From: Nocardioides sp. J54
GTDB lineage: Bacteria > Actinomycetota > Actinomycetes > Propionibacteriales > Nocardioidaceae
Assembly: GCF_000519005.1 (NCBI RefSeq)
Contig: NZ_JAER01000003.1
Span: forward strand, 49,753-113,752
Direction: 5' to 3'
DNA: 64,000 nucleotides
Position numbers and translations under genes: made by a program. Under the pieces are notes generated by a model that had not been told where the DNA came from, made no database searches, and was given only the letters and a program-made list of their open reading frames with translations. This document shows positions 1-7,865 of the stretch, piece after piece. Each line of letters opens with the position of its first letter. Position 1 is the first letter of the stretch.

Positions 1-440
1 ACGAACTCGGCCGCCTCAGGACTGAGCGGGTGGGTGAGGTCGGAGATCCGCTGCGCCTTCCACGTGTCCGCCCGCCCCGCGACGACCGCGCGGTAGAGGC
101 GGGGGAGGCGCCAGGCGCACTCGATGACCTGGCCGACGTAGGCCCGGCCGCCGATCGGGGAGCGGCCGAGGACGGCGATGAGCTCCATCAACGCGAACTC
201 AGACACCAGCGGTGCTCCGGGGCCGGCGATGGGGACGCCGGTGTCGACAACACCGTCCAGCAACGTCGCCGCGCCTTCCTCGGTCTCGACGACGTTCTGG
301 TCGGCCCACGCGACGATGGCGATCCACTCATCGACCCAGAGGCTCTTGCGGGCGTCGACGCGAGACTTGATCTCGCCAAGGAGCTCGGGCACGGACCGGC
401 CGTCGTACTGGCCGATCGATGCGTTGGTTCCGAGATCCAT
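1..440 (-). CDS. DUF222 / HNH endonuclease-like protein, N-terminal part (partial)
   Basis: Reading leftwards from an ATG at 440, an open frame of 146 codons runs off the window edge. It begins MDLGTNASIGQYDGR and contains SEFALMELIAVLGRSP and GRADTWKAQRISDLT. This resembles the helical N-terminal DUF222 region of the 13E12-type proteins that usually end in an HNH nuclease domain and are highly multiplied in Nocardioides and mycobacteria. The HNH end is outside the window, so nuclease activity cannot be judged. The biological role of the family is unknown; mobility is suspected because copies are numerous. The repeat-rich spacer just upstream of this gene (541-1081) fits such a setting. The family call is from recognition of the sequence and is fairly confident; the function is not. 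Confidence 0.75.
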   Translation of the reverse strand, partial: MDLGTNASIGQYDGRSVPELLGEIKSRVDARKSLWVDEWIAIVAWADQNVVETEEGAATLLDGVVDTGVPIAGPGAPLVSEFALMELIAVLGRSPIGGRAYVGQVIECAWRLPRLYRAVVAGRADTWKAQRISDLTHPLSPEAAEF

Positions 441-540
441 GACTGGATTCTTCCAGAGACCACCGACACTTTGATTCGCCGGAAACCCGCCTGTGGACTG
501 GCGATTCTCCCGATTCTGTATCCACAATCCGGCTTCAAGG

Positions 541-600
541 CCCGGTGGTTTCGAGGCTCCTCGCTAGCGCTCGTCGCACCTCAACCACCGGGAGCTGGCG
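541..600 (+). repeat. REP-like short palindromic element, copy 1
   Basis: The copy runs from CCGGTGGTTTCGAGGCTC to CGCACCTCAACCACCGG. Its ends GGTGGTT and AACCACC are inverted, so it can fold back on itself. A second copy lies in reverse orientation at 829-885. Short hairpin elements with this type of sequence are scattered between genes in related actinobacteria (recollection, not tested). Confidence 0.65.
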
Positions 601-603
601 TCG

Positions 604-1029
604 CCTACGGGACCGCAAGCCGACTGTCGAACCCAGCCACCCGCGGTACTCCCTCGTCGCTGCCTCTCGGAGCTGTGCCGGTCACGCAACCGCAACCCGC
701 GCAGATCCGGCACCTACGCAACCGCAACCCGACCGGCGGACCCGACCACCTGCGCAGCCTCCTCGTCGCTGCCTTTCGGAGCTGTACCGGCTACGCAACG
801 GAAGCGCGCGGGCAGTCCGGCGCCCGGTGCCAGCTGCCGGTGGTTGAGGTGCGAGGCCGCCCGCGGCCGAGCCTCGAAACCTCCGGCACCGGCGCACCGG
901 ACTGTGCTGGTCACAGTCCGTCTTGCAGGCCGGCGCTCCCTACGCAACCGCAAGCCGACCGCCGGACCCGACCACCTACCCAGCATCCTCGTCGCTGCCT
1001 TTCGGAGCTGTGCCGGCTACGCAACGGAA
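604..1029 (+). repeat. Three imperfect direct copies of a roughly 88-base unit
   Basis: Copies are at about 604-690, 713-800 and 940-1029. Each starts near CTACGCAACCGCAAGCCGAC (or a close variant) and ends near CTCGTCGCTGCCTTTCGG followed by AGCTGTGCCGGCTACGCAAC. Copies 2 and 3 are the most alike. A further repeated segment, GCACCGGACT...GGTCAC, occurs near 893 and 1054. No protein-coding constraint is visible. Confidence 0.65.
829..885 (-). repeat. REP-like short palindromic element, copy 2 (inverted)
   Basis: Read on the minus strand this gives CCGGAGGTTTCGAGGCTC, then a different GC-rich loop, then CGCACCTCAACCACCGG. It matches copy 1 at 541-600 in both arms while the central loop differs. 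Conserved arms with a free loop point to selection for, or mobility of, the hairpin. Confidence 0.65.
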
Positions 1030-1100
1030 GCCCGCGCGGAGCCCGGCACCGGTGCACCGGACTTGTGCAGGTCACAATCCGCCTGACCGGCCCGGTCTGC

Positions 1101-3152
1101 TCAGCGCGGCAGGCCCAGGATCCGCTCCCCCGCGACATTGCGCAGGATCTGTGTGGTGCCGCCGGCGATGGAGAGGCAGCGGGTGTTGAGCTGCTCCCAC
1201 AGGTCGGCGGCGAGGGGGTCGTCGGCGTCGCGGGTGATGGTGCCGAGCAGGGCGAGGGCGTCGCCCTGGAGGCGCACCACGAGCTCGGAAGAGTCCTGGC
1301 GGCTGCGGACGCCGAGGAGCTTGGCGACGCTGGACTCGGCGCCGGGGCCGTGGCCGCCGAGGGCGCGCAGCGTGGTGCGCACGCCGAGGAGGGCGCAGAC
1401 GGTGGCCAGGGCGACCTGGCGGCCGACCTGGACCCGCTCGACCGGACCGAGGTCGCGCGTCGCCGCGATCTCGACGGCCCGCTCGACGCTCTTGGTGAGG
1501 CGCGCGCTGGCCATGGCGACCCGCTCGTTGGCGAGCGTGGTGCGGGCCAGGCGCCACCCGTCGCCGGGCTCGGCGACGACGCAGTCGTCGGGGACGAAGA
1601 CGTCGTCGAGGAAGACCTCGTTGAACAGCGCCTCGCCGGTGATCTCGCGCAGCGGGCGGACCTCGATGCCGGGCGAGCGCATGTCGACGAGGAAGTAGGT
1701 GATGCCCTTGTGCTGCGGGGCGTCGGGGTCGGTGCGGGCCAGGCAGATCGCCCAGTCGGCGCGCTCGGCGACCGACGTCCACACCTTCTGCCCGGTCAGC
1801 CTCCACCCGCCGTCGACCCGGACCGCGCGGGTGCGCAGCGAGGCGAGGTCGGAGCCGGAGCCCGGCTCGGAGAACAGCTGGCACCACACGAGCTCGCCGA
1901 GCAGCGACGGCAGCACGAAGCGCTCGCGCTGGGCGTCGGTCCCGTGGGACAGGATCGTGGGGACGGCCCAGCCGGCGATCACCAGGTCGGGCCGTACGAC
2001 GCCGGCCCGGTCGAGCTCCTGGTCGATGACGATCTGCAGGGTGGGGTCGGCGCCGAGGCCGTAGGGCGCGGGCCAGTGCGGCGTCAGGTAGCCCTCGTCC
2101 ACCAGTGCGGCGCGGCGGGCGTCGGGCTCGAGCGCAGCGATCCGCTCCACCGTCTCCCGCACCTCGGGGCGGACGGCCTCGTCGCGGCCCCCGAGGTCGA
2201 CGGCGACGCGACGGCGGACCCCGGCGACCGCGGCGGCGGTGAGCCGCTCGGCGGCGGCGTCGGCGGACCCGACGAGCGCGCGGAGGCTGATCGCTCGGCG
2301 CAGGTAGAGGTGCGCGTCGTGCTCCCAGGTGAAGCCGATGCCGCCGAGGACCTGGATGCAGCCCTTGGCGACCTCGACGGCGCCGTCGAAGCAGGTGGCC
2401 TGCGCGACGTCGACGGCGAAGGCCCACTGCTCCAGCGAGCCAGCGCCCTCGACAGTGGCGTCGACGGGCACCGCAGCGGCGGCTGCGTCCCACGCGGCAG
2501 CGGTGACGGACTCGGCGGTCTCCAGCATCTCGGCACACAGGTGCTTGATCGCCTGGAAGGCGCCGATCTTCTGCCCGAACTGCTCGCGCACCTTCGCGTA
2601 GTCGACGGCGGTCTCGAGGCACCAGCGGGCCACGCCGGCGGCCTCGGCGGCGGCCAGGGTGACCGCGACCAGGCGGCGCCGCTCATCGGCCTCCCCCGCC
2701 TCGCCGCCGGGGAGACGGGCGTGACGGGTGCTCAGGTCGGCACCGGGCTCGGCGACCGGGTCGCCCGCGCCGGTGTCGAGGAGCAGCTGCTCGTCGGCGG
2801 TGCCGCCGTCCCAGACCGCGCCGCCGGGGTGCACCTGCACGCCGTACCGGCCGGGGCGCCCGGTCAGCAGGCTGCCGACCGCGGCGCCGAGCAGGCCGCC
2901 GGGCACCAGCTCGTGCGCGCACGCCTCGAGCGCGACGGCCTGGTCGAGCACGGTGCCGCCACCGCCGCCGGCCGACTCGGGCACCGCGATGGAGGCGACG
3001 CCCATCTCCTCGACGGCGGCCCAGACCTCCGCGAAGCGGGCCGCGGTGTCGCCCTCGGCGGCGCGGACGGCCTCCACCGGGCCGAGGCTGGCCGCCCACT
3101 TGCGCAGGCTGTCGGCGAGCTCGACCTGGTCGTCGCTGATACCGAGGGACAT
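1101..3152 (-). CDS. fadE34: Two-domain acyl-CoA dehydrogenase, FadE34/ChsE3-like
   Basis: This 683-residue protein carries two acyl-CoA dehydrogenase units in tandem. The second half (about 330-680) is canonical, with the FAD-site segment LFSEPGSGSDLASL and the C-terminal AGGTTQILRNVAGERILG. The first half retains REQFGQKIGAFQAIKHLCAE but lacks the SEPGSGSD segment and looks degenerate. In Mycobacterium tuberculosis such fused forms (FadE34 about 711 residues) replace the alpha2-beta2 steroid dehydrogenases and desaturate steroid side-chain CoA esters. The start at 3152 was chosen because AGGAG lies just before it; an upstream in-frame start at 3179 would run into the promoter. A perfect KstR-type operator lies 33 bases upstream, supporting a steroid role. 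A FadE6-like enzyme is the alternative. Confidence 0.82.
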   Translation of the reverse strand: MSLGISDDQVELADSLRKWAASLGPVEAVRAAEGDTAARFAEVWAAVEEMGVASIAVPESAGGGGGTVLDQAVALEACAHELVPGGLLGAAVGSLLTGRPGRYGVQVHPGGAVWDGGTADEQLLLDTGAGDPVAEPGADLSTRHARLPGGEAGEADERRRLVAVTLAAAEAAGVARWCLETAVDYAKVREQFGQKIGAFQAIKHLCAEMLETAESVTAAAWDAAAAAVPVDATVEGAGSLEQWAFAVDVAQATCFDGAVEVAKGCIQVLGGIGFTWEHDAHLYLRRAISLRALVGSADAAAERLTAAAVAGVRRRVAVDLGGRDEAVRPEVRETVERIAALEPDARRAALVDEGYLTPHWPAPYGLGADPTLQIVIDQELDRAGVVRPDLVIAGWAVPTILSHGTDAQRERFVLPSLLGELVWCQLFSEPGSGSDLASLRTRAVRVDGGWRLTGQKVWTSVAERADWAICLARTDPDAPQHKGITYFLVDMRSPGIEVRPLREITGEALFNEVFLDDVFVPDDCVVAEPGDGWRLARTTLANERVAMASARLTKSVERAVEIAATRDLGPVERVQVGRQVALATVCALLGVRTTLRALGGHGPGAESSVAKLLGVRSRQDSSELVVRLQGDALALLGTITRDADDPLAADLWEQLNTRCLSIAGGTTQILRNVAGERILGLPR

Positions 3153-3184
3153 GGCACTCCTGGAGTCACGGAGGAACACGAAAC

Positions 3185-3198
3185 TAGAACGCGTTCTA
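3185..3198. promoter_or_regulatory. KstR operator between fadE34 and a methyltransferase gene
   Basis: TAGAACGCGTTCTA is a perfect palindrome and matches the KstR consensus TnnAACnnGTTnnA at every fixed position. It lies between two divergent starts (3152 on minus, 3218 on plus), so one bound repressor could control both. On the minus strand TAGTTT at 3181-3186 could serve as a -10 element. Confidence 0.85.
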
Positions 3199-3217
3199 AC
3201 TCTACTAGAGTGAGCGG

Positions 3218-3895
3218 GTGACCGACACCATGCCGTCCGACCTGCTGGAGCACGCGCGCAACGCCAAGGGCTTCATGCCCGAGGACGAGGGTGCGCTCCT
3301 GCACCGCATCGCCCTCGAGCGACTGCCCCACGGCCCCGGGCTCGAGGTCGGCACCTACTGCGGGAAGTCGGCGATCTACGTCGGCGCCGCCGCGCAGCAG
3401 GTCAGCGCGGAGACCGGGCGCACGGCGGTCGTGTTCACCGTCGACCACCACCGCGGCTCGGAGGAGAACCAGGCCGGCTGGGAGCACCACGACCCCACGG
3501 TCGTGGACCCCGAGATCGGCCTCATGGACACGCTGGGCCAGTTCCGCAAGAACATCGCCCGCGCCGGCCTCGAGGACCACGTGGTCGCCGTCGTCGGCCA
3601 GTCCACGACCGTGTCGGCGCACTGGCGCACGCCGCTGTCGCTGCTCTTCATCGACGGCGGGCACGGCGAGCAGCCGGCGCGCGACGACTTCAACGGCTGG
3701 GCTCACTGGGTGGAGGCGGGCGGCTACCTCGCCATCCACGACGTCTTCCCGGACCCCGCGGACGGCGGCCGCCCGCCGTACGAGCTGATCTACCTGCCCG
3801 CGCTGGAGAGCGGCGCCTTCACCGAGGTGGAGGCAGCCGGCTCCCTGCGCGTGCTGCAGCGCACCTCAGGCGCGGCCGGCGACCCGCTCGTCTGA
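3218..3895 (+). CDS. Class I SAM-dependent methyltransferase (Methyltransf_24 type)
   Basis: The protein has 225 residues from a GTG start; an ATG four codons later is the alternative. GLEVGTYCGKSAIYVGAAA is the SAM-binding glycine motif. LLFIDGGHGEQPARDDFNGW, with a D-G-x-H core, and GGYLAIHDVF match the cation-dependent O-methyltransferase-like Methyltransf_24 family. The substrate is unknown. It shares the KstR operator region with fadE34 and converges on the toroid-protein gene, overlapping its 3' end by 30 bases. It may belong functionally with the next three genes, which encode another methyltransferase and a glycosyltransferase. Confidence 0.8.
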   Translation: MTDTMPSDLLEHARNAKGFMPEDEGALLHRIALERLPHGPGLEVGTYCGKSAIYVGAAAQQVSAETGRTAVVFTVDHHRGSEENQAGWEHHDPTVVDPEIGLMDTLGQFRKNIARAGLEDHVVAVVGQSTTVSAHWRTPLSLLFIDGGHGEQPARDDFNGWAHWVEAGGYLAIHDVFPDPADGGRPPYELIYLPALESGAFTEVEAAGSLRVLQRTSGAAGDPLV

Positions 3896-5026
3896 GGTCT
3901 CGCGGCAGCCGCACTCGAGCGCGATCTCGTCGAAGTGCGGGGCCAGCGAGGTGCCGCGCATGATGCCCGAGCCCGGAGTGGCGTGCCCGTAGGTCTCCCC
4001 CAGCGCGTCGACGGCCAGCACCACAGCCGCCGCCGTGTACGTCGTGTGCTCGTGCGGCCAGTGCACGTTGCGCGGCTCGTCGGCCGGCCCGGGGCGACGC
4101 GGGTCGTCGTAGACCCACCCGGTCCAGTAGCGGCCGTCGTCCTCGCGCAGGTGCTGCACGTCGCGCAGGAGGGCCAGCGCCTTGCGCGAGGACTCCAGGT
4201 CGCCGACGGCGTCGAGCGCCATCGCCAGCTCACAGGTCTCCGCACCGGTCACCCAGGGGTTGGTGTCGACGCAGTGGATGCCGAGGCCGGGGACCACGAA
4301 GTCGTCCCAGCGCTTCGCGAGCAGCTCGCGCGCGGCCTCGCCGCGCACCGGTCCGCCGAGGACCGGGTAGTACCAGTCCATGGAGTACGACGACTTGTCC
4401 GCGAACTCGTGCGCGTGCGAGCGCACGGCGTGGCCGAGCCGGCCGCCGGCGAGCTCCCACTCGGGCTGCGGATCGTCCATGAGGTCGGCGAGGGCCACCC
4501 CCGCACGCAGCGAGTGGTAGATGCTGGAGTTGCCGGTCAGCAGGCAGAAGTCGTCGACGGGCGTCCACCGGATGCCGCCGAACGGCTCCTGCAGCGAGAC
4601 CACGAAGTCGAGCCCGGCGCGCACCGAGGGCCAGTACTTCTCGACGAAGCGGATGTCGCGGCGCACCAGCCAGTGGTGCCACAGGCCGACGGCGAAGTAC
4701 GCCGACATGTTGACCTCGCCGCGCTCGTCCTCGGGCTCGCCGCCGACGATCTTCATCGGCCACGAGCCGTCGGCACGCTGCATCGTCGGGATCCACGCGT
4801 AGGCGCGCTCGGCGGCCTCGACCTGGCCACCGACGAGCATCGCCATCGCGGCCTCGACGTGGTTCCAGATGTCGACGTGCTCACCGGTCGTCCACGGCAC
4901 GGCGCCCCACGGCTCCTGCATCGCGGCGATCGCGGCCGCGGTGTCGGCGACGTCCTGCGCCGACAGCACGCCGTCGACGTAGGGCAGGCGGCTCAGCGGG
5001 ACCTCGGGCACGGTTCCCTTCGTCAC
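3866..5026 (-). CDS. Alpha/alpha-toroid protein (prenyltransferase/terpene-cyclase-like fold)
   Basis: This 386-residue protein starts at a GTG overlapping the upstream methyltransferase stop (GTGA). It shows repeated helical-hairpin segments with aromatic and acidic patches, such as MQRADGSWPMKI (QW-motif-like), RYWTGWVYDD and WPHEHTTYTAAAVVLAVDAL. Proteins of this type are usually labelled prenyltransferase or squalene-cyclase-like, but the six-hairpin glycosidase fold is equally possible. No DxDD cyclase motif is evident, so the reaction is undetermined. It is probably co-translated with the methyltransferase and glycosyltransferase upstream, suggesting one pathway modifying a glycolipid or isoprenoid. 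The frame upstream of 5026 belongs to the methyltransferase region and is not part of this gene. Confidence 0.65.
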   Translation of the reverse strand: MTKGTVPEVPLSRLPYVDGVLSAQDVADTAAAIAAMQEPWGAVPWTTGEHVDIWNHVEAAMAMLVGGQVEAAERAYAWIPTMQRADGSWPMKIVGGEPEDERGEVNMSAYFAVGLWHHWLVRRDIRFVEKYWPSVRAGLDFVVSLQEPFGGIRWTPVDDFCLLTGNSSIYHSLRAGVALADLMDDPQPEWELAGGRLGHAVRSHAHEFADKSSYSMDWYYPVLGGPVRGEAARELLAKRWDDFVVPGLGIHCVDTNPWVTGAETCELAMALDAVGDLESSRKALALLRDVQHLREDDGRYWTGWVYDDPRRPGPADEPRNVHWPHEHTTYTAAAVVLAVDALGETYGHATPGSGIMRGTSLAPHFDEIALECGCRETSDERVAGRA

Positions 5027-5772
5027 GAGGCCTCCGGCTTGCGGAAGTAGAGGACCATGCTCTTGCCGACCAGGGGATCGAGCACCTTGCCGGCGAGGCG
5101 GAGCGCCCGGGGCTGCTTCATGATCTCCCACACCAGCAGCTGGTGGTAGGCCTTCGCGAGCGGGTGGCCGTCGTTCTCGACGCCGACGGCGCACTTGATC
5201 CACCAGTACGGCGTGTGCAGGCCGTGCGTGTAGGACTTGCCCTCGAACACCATGGCGTCACCGGGGGTGCCGTCGTTGGGGCGGCCGCCCTTGGTGATCT
5301 TGTCGATGAGCTCGAGGTCGGTGTAGATGCGGATGTGGCCGCCCTCGGCGTTGTGGTAGTCCGCCGACAGGCGCCAGTTGACGACCTCCGGCAGCCAGCG
5401 GGGCACGGTCACGGCCAGGGTGCCGCCGGGCCGGAGGACGCGGATCAGCTCGCGGATCGCGGAGACGTCGTCGTGGATGTGCTCGAGGACCTCCGAGCAC
5501 ACGATGCGGTCGAACTCCTCGTCGGCGAACGGCAGCGCCAGGGCGTCGCCCTGCTTGATGTCGGCCTCGGCACCCTCGGGCACCTCGCCGGCCTCCTTCA
5601 TGGCGACGAACAGGTCGCGGACCTTCTCGAGCTCGTCGGCGTCGAGGTCGAAGGCGATGACGTCCGCGCCGCGGCGATACATCTCGAAGCTGTGGCGACC
5701 CGCACCGGCACCCATGTCCAGGACGCGCTCACCCGGCCGGAGGCCGAGGCGGTCGAAGTCAACGGTCAGCAT
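5023..5772 (-). CDS. Class I SAM-dependent methyltransferase (Methyltransf_11 type)
   Basis: The protein has 249 residues. Motif I is VLDMGAGAGRHSFEMYRRGA, the acidic motif II is VIAFDLDADEL, and the region FDRIVCSEVLEHIHDDVSAI is typical of small-molecule or lipid methyltransferases such as UbiE and BioC relatives. GGTLAVTVPRWLPE follows. The C-terminal third differs from standard enzymes and may bind the substrate. It starts three bases after the glycosyltransferase stop and overlaps the next gene by GTGA, so the three genes form an operon. The substrate is unknown. Confidence 0.85.
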   Translation of the reverse strand: MLTVDFDRLGLRPGERVLDMGAGAGRHSFEMYRRGADVIAFDLDADELEKVRDLFVAMKEAGEVPEGAEADIKQGDALALPFADEEFDRIVCSEVLEHIHDDVSAIRELIRVLRPGGTLAVTVPRWLPEVVNWRLSADYHNAEGGHIRIYTDLELIDKITKGGRPNDGTPGDAMVFEGKSYTHGLHTPYWWIKCAVGVENDGHPLAKAYHQLLVWEIMKQPRALRLAGKVLDPLVGKSMVLYFRKPEAS

Positions 5773-5775
5773 GTG

Positions 5776-7095
5776 TCAGTTCTCCTCGGTGGTCGGTGCG
5801 GCGGCGGCGTTGCGGCCCCGCTCGGCGTCGTACTCGGCGATCACGTCCTCCAGCACCTGGGCGGTGCTGGCCGCGACGGCGCTCCAGCTGAACAGCTCCT
5901 TGACCCGGCGGCGGCCGGCGGCCCCCATCTCGGCGCGGCGCTCGGGGTCGTCGAGCAGCGCGGCGAGGGCGGCGGTCAGCTCACCCACGTCGCCGGGCTC
6001 CACCACGTCGGCGCACAGCCCGTCGGGACCGACGACCTCGGGGATGGCACCGGCGCGGGACACCACGAGCGGGGTCTCGCAGGCCATCAGCTCCGCGGTC
6101 GGGAGCGAGAAGCCCTCGTAGAGGGAGGGCACGCAGGCGAGCTCGGCGGAGCCCATCAGCGCGACCAGCTCGTCGTCGGTGAGGCCGTTGGCGAAGGACA
6201 CCCGGTCCTCGATGCCCAGCTTGGCGATGAGCTTCTCGGTGACCCCGCCCTCCTTGGGCTTGGTGACCAGGACCAGCTCGAGCTCGCGCTCGGTGACGAG
6301 CTTGGCGAAGGCCTCGAGCAGCACGGAGATGCCCTTGAGCGGGGCGTCGGCGCTGGCCATCGCCAGGATCCGGCCCGGGACGCGCGGCTCGGTCGGCGGC
6401 ACGAAGCGGTCGTCGACGCCGAGCAGGATCGTCTCGATCCGCGCCGGGTCCACGCCGAACTCGCGCACGACGTCGCGCTTGGACGACTCCGACGGGACGA
6501 TCACCCGGCGCAGCTGCGGGGCGGTGCGCTTCTGCTGGTTGAGGAAGGAGTACCAGCGCCACACACCGAGCTTCGGCAGCTCGACGCGGATCCTGGAGCC
6601 CTGCTTGCGCCTGAGCCACGGCGCCGCGGACAGCTCGATGCGGCGGTCCATCGTGATCGGGTGGTGGATCGTGGTCGCCAGCGGCAGGCCGACAGCCGAG
6701 GGGTCCTCGATGCCCAGCAGCGGCGTCGCCAGCGTCTGGTTGTCGAAGACGATGTCGAAGTCGTCGCGGCGCTCCGCGAGGAGCTTGACCACGCGCTTGC
6801 TGAAGGTGACCGGCTCGGGGAAGGCCCCGCTGCGCATGGTCAGCCACTCCTCGACGTCGACGAGGTCGCGGAACTCGCTGGGGCGCGGGTTCCGGAACTC
6901 GTCACCGGGCCGGTAGAGGTCCAGGCTCGGCACCTTGGTGAGGGTGACGCCCTCGTCCAGCTCCGGGTAGGGCTGGCCGGAGAACACCTCGACGGTGTGG
7001 CCGAGCGCCACGAGCTCACGGGTGAGCCGGCGGATGTAGATCCCCTGTCCCCCGACGTGTGGCTTGCTGCGGTAGGACAGCATTGCGATCCGCAT
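5776..7095 (-). CDS. GT4-family glycosyltransferase
   Basis: The protein has 439 residues. The N-terminal acceptor-side fold begins MRIAMLSYRSKPHVGGQGIY, with the GGxG loop typical of GT-B enzymes. The C-terminal nucleotide-sugar domain carries VPSLYEGFSLPTAELMACET, the E-x7-E retaining GT4 signature. It probably transfers a sugar from an activated donor to a lipid or other acceptor at the membrane face. It heads the three-gene minus-strand operon and diverges from kstR. The KstR operator at 7153-7166 lies 58 bases upstream of its ATG, so it may share steroid-responsive control. The donor and acceptor cannot be read from the sequence. Confidence 0.85.
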   Translation of the reverse strand: MRIAMLSYRSKPHVGGQGIYIRRLTRELVALGHTVEVFSGQPYPELDEGVTLTKVPSLDLYRPGDEFRNPRPSEFRDLVDVEEWLTMRSGAFPEPVTFSKRVVKLLAERRDDFDIVFDNQTLATPLLGIEDPSAVGLPLATTIHHPITMDRRIELSAAPWLRRKQGSRIRVELPKLGVWRWYSFLNQQKRTAPQLRRVIVPSESSKRDVVREFGVDPARIETILLGVDDRFVPPTEPRVPGRILAMASADAPLKGISVLLEAFAKLVTERELELVLVTKPKEGGVTEKLIAKLGIEDRVSFANGLTDDELVALMGSAELACVPSLYEGFSLPTAELMACETPLVVSRAGAIPEVVGPDGLCADVVEPGDVGELTAALAALLDDPERRAEMGAAGRRRVKELFSWSAVAASTAQVLEDVIAEYDAERGRNAAAAPTTEEN

Positions 7096-7152
7096 TCAGT
7101 TACCTCTCCCCTTCACTAGCTCCCGGGGAGCAGGGCCGAAACAAAAACGTAG

Positions 7153-7166
7153 TGGAACGTGTTCCA
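7153..7166. promoter_or_regulatory. KstR operator in the kstR / glycosyltransferase divergent region
   Basis: TGGAACGTGTTCCA fits TnnAACnnGTTnnA exactly. The regulator gene starts 80 bases to the right, so autoregulation is expected, as in mycobacteria. A short inverted repeat, CTACC...GGTAG, lies at 7176-7189. Confidence 0.85.
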
Positions 7167-7245
7167 AATTATGCGCTACCTGCCGGTAGCCTATCGACTG
7201 GGTCCGAACAACCCGCCTCGTCACACCACTCCAGGGGGTCAGTCC

Positions 7246-7857
7246 GTGAGCATCGCCAACCCGTCCACCTCCGACGACCTCGGGTCGGCAGCACAACGGG
7301 AGCGCCGCAAGCGGATCCTCGACGCGACCTACGAGCTCGCCAAGTCCGGCGGCTTCGACGCCGTCCAGATGCGCGCCGTCGCCGAGCAGGCCGACGTGGC
7401 GCTGGGCACGCTCTACCGGTACTTCCCCTCCAAGATCCACCTCCTGGTGAGCGCCCTGGGCCGGCAGTTCGACGAGGCCGCCGTCCGCCTGCGCGAGCGG
7501 GAGATCCCGGGCGACACCCAGGCCGACCGTGTGCTCTACGTGCTCAAGCGGATGGCCCGCGGCATGCAGGGCGACCCCAAGCTCACCGAGGCCCTCACCC
7601 GCGCCTTCATGTTCGCCGACAGCAGCGTCGCCAACGAGATCCACGTCGTCGGCATGGCGATGACCTCGATCGTGACCCACGCCATGCACGGCGGCGTGCC
7701 GGGCGAGGAGGCGGTCGACGACGAGGACGTCGCCATCGCCCGCGTCATCGGTGACGTGTGGCTCTCCGCGCTGGTCTCCTGGGTGACCGGCCGCTCCTCC
7801 GCGGCGGAGACCGCCGCCCACATGGAGACCGCGATCCGGCTGATCCTGCGCGACTGA
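7246..7857 (+). CDS. kstR: TetR-family steroid catabolism repressor KstR
   Basis: The protein has 203 residues. The N-terminal helix-turn-helix region, GSAAQRERRKRILDATYEL followed by VQMRAVAEQADVALGTLYRY and FPSKIHLLVSALGRQF, is very close to the KstR sequence of M. tuberculosis as I recall it. The C-terminal half, with LTEALTRAFMFAD and ARVIGDVWLSALVSW, also matches. KstR represses sterol uptake and degradation genes and is released by 3-oxo-cholest-4-enoyl-CoA-type ligands. The GTG at 7246 was chosen because AGGGGG precedes it and the product then aligns with KstR; the longer frame from 7159 would start inside the operator. It converges on an SDR gene with an 8-base gap. KstR-type operators lie at 3185, 7153, 11210 and 21708. 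Confidence 0.93.
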   Translation: MSIANPSTSDDLGSAAQRERRKRILDATYELAKSGGFDAVQMRAVAEQADVALGTLYRYFPSKIHLLVSALGRQFDEAAVRLREREIPGDTQADRVLYVLKRMARGMQGDPKLTEALTRAFMFADSSVANEIHVVGMAMTSIVTHAMHGGVPGEEAVDDEDVAIARVIGDVWLSALVSWVTGRSSAAETAAHMETAIRLILRD

Positions 7858-7865
7858 GCGCACGA

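Larger units (their letters stand above)
441..1100. other. Intergenic spacer filled with degenerate repeats
   Basis: This stretch of about 660 bases between the DUF222 gene and the acyl-CoA dehydrogenase has no credible gene. Most of it is explained by two oppositely oriented copies of a short element (541-600 and 829-885), three imperfect direct copies of a roughly 88-base unit, and a shorter repeated segment (about 885-920 and 1046-1081). Short open frames here are by-products of high GC. Confidence 0.7.

Noticed and set aside
441..1100. Insertion sequence remnant with transposase
   Set aside because: No transposase-like protein piece or terminal inverted repeat with target duplication was visible; only short repeats are present.
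3153..3179. Upstream in-frame start of the acyl-CoA dehydrogenase
   Set aside because: It has no ribosome site and would begin beside the operator, while AGGAG lies before the start at 3152.
30..3221. Plus-strand open frame of over 1000 codons across the acyl-CoA dehydrogenase
   Set aside because: Low-complexity Arg/Gly/Ala product with no family features; it is the shadow of the minus-strand gene in high-GC DNA. Similar shadows at 5143-7119, 23108-26146, 49972-52791 and 55639-59223 were rejected for the same reason.
7159..7245. Longer KstR with start at 7159
   Set aside because: This start lies inside the operator, adds 29 residues not found in KstR homologues as I recall them, and has no ribosome site.
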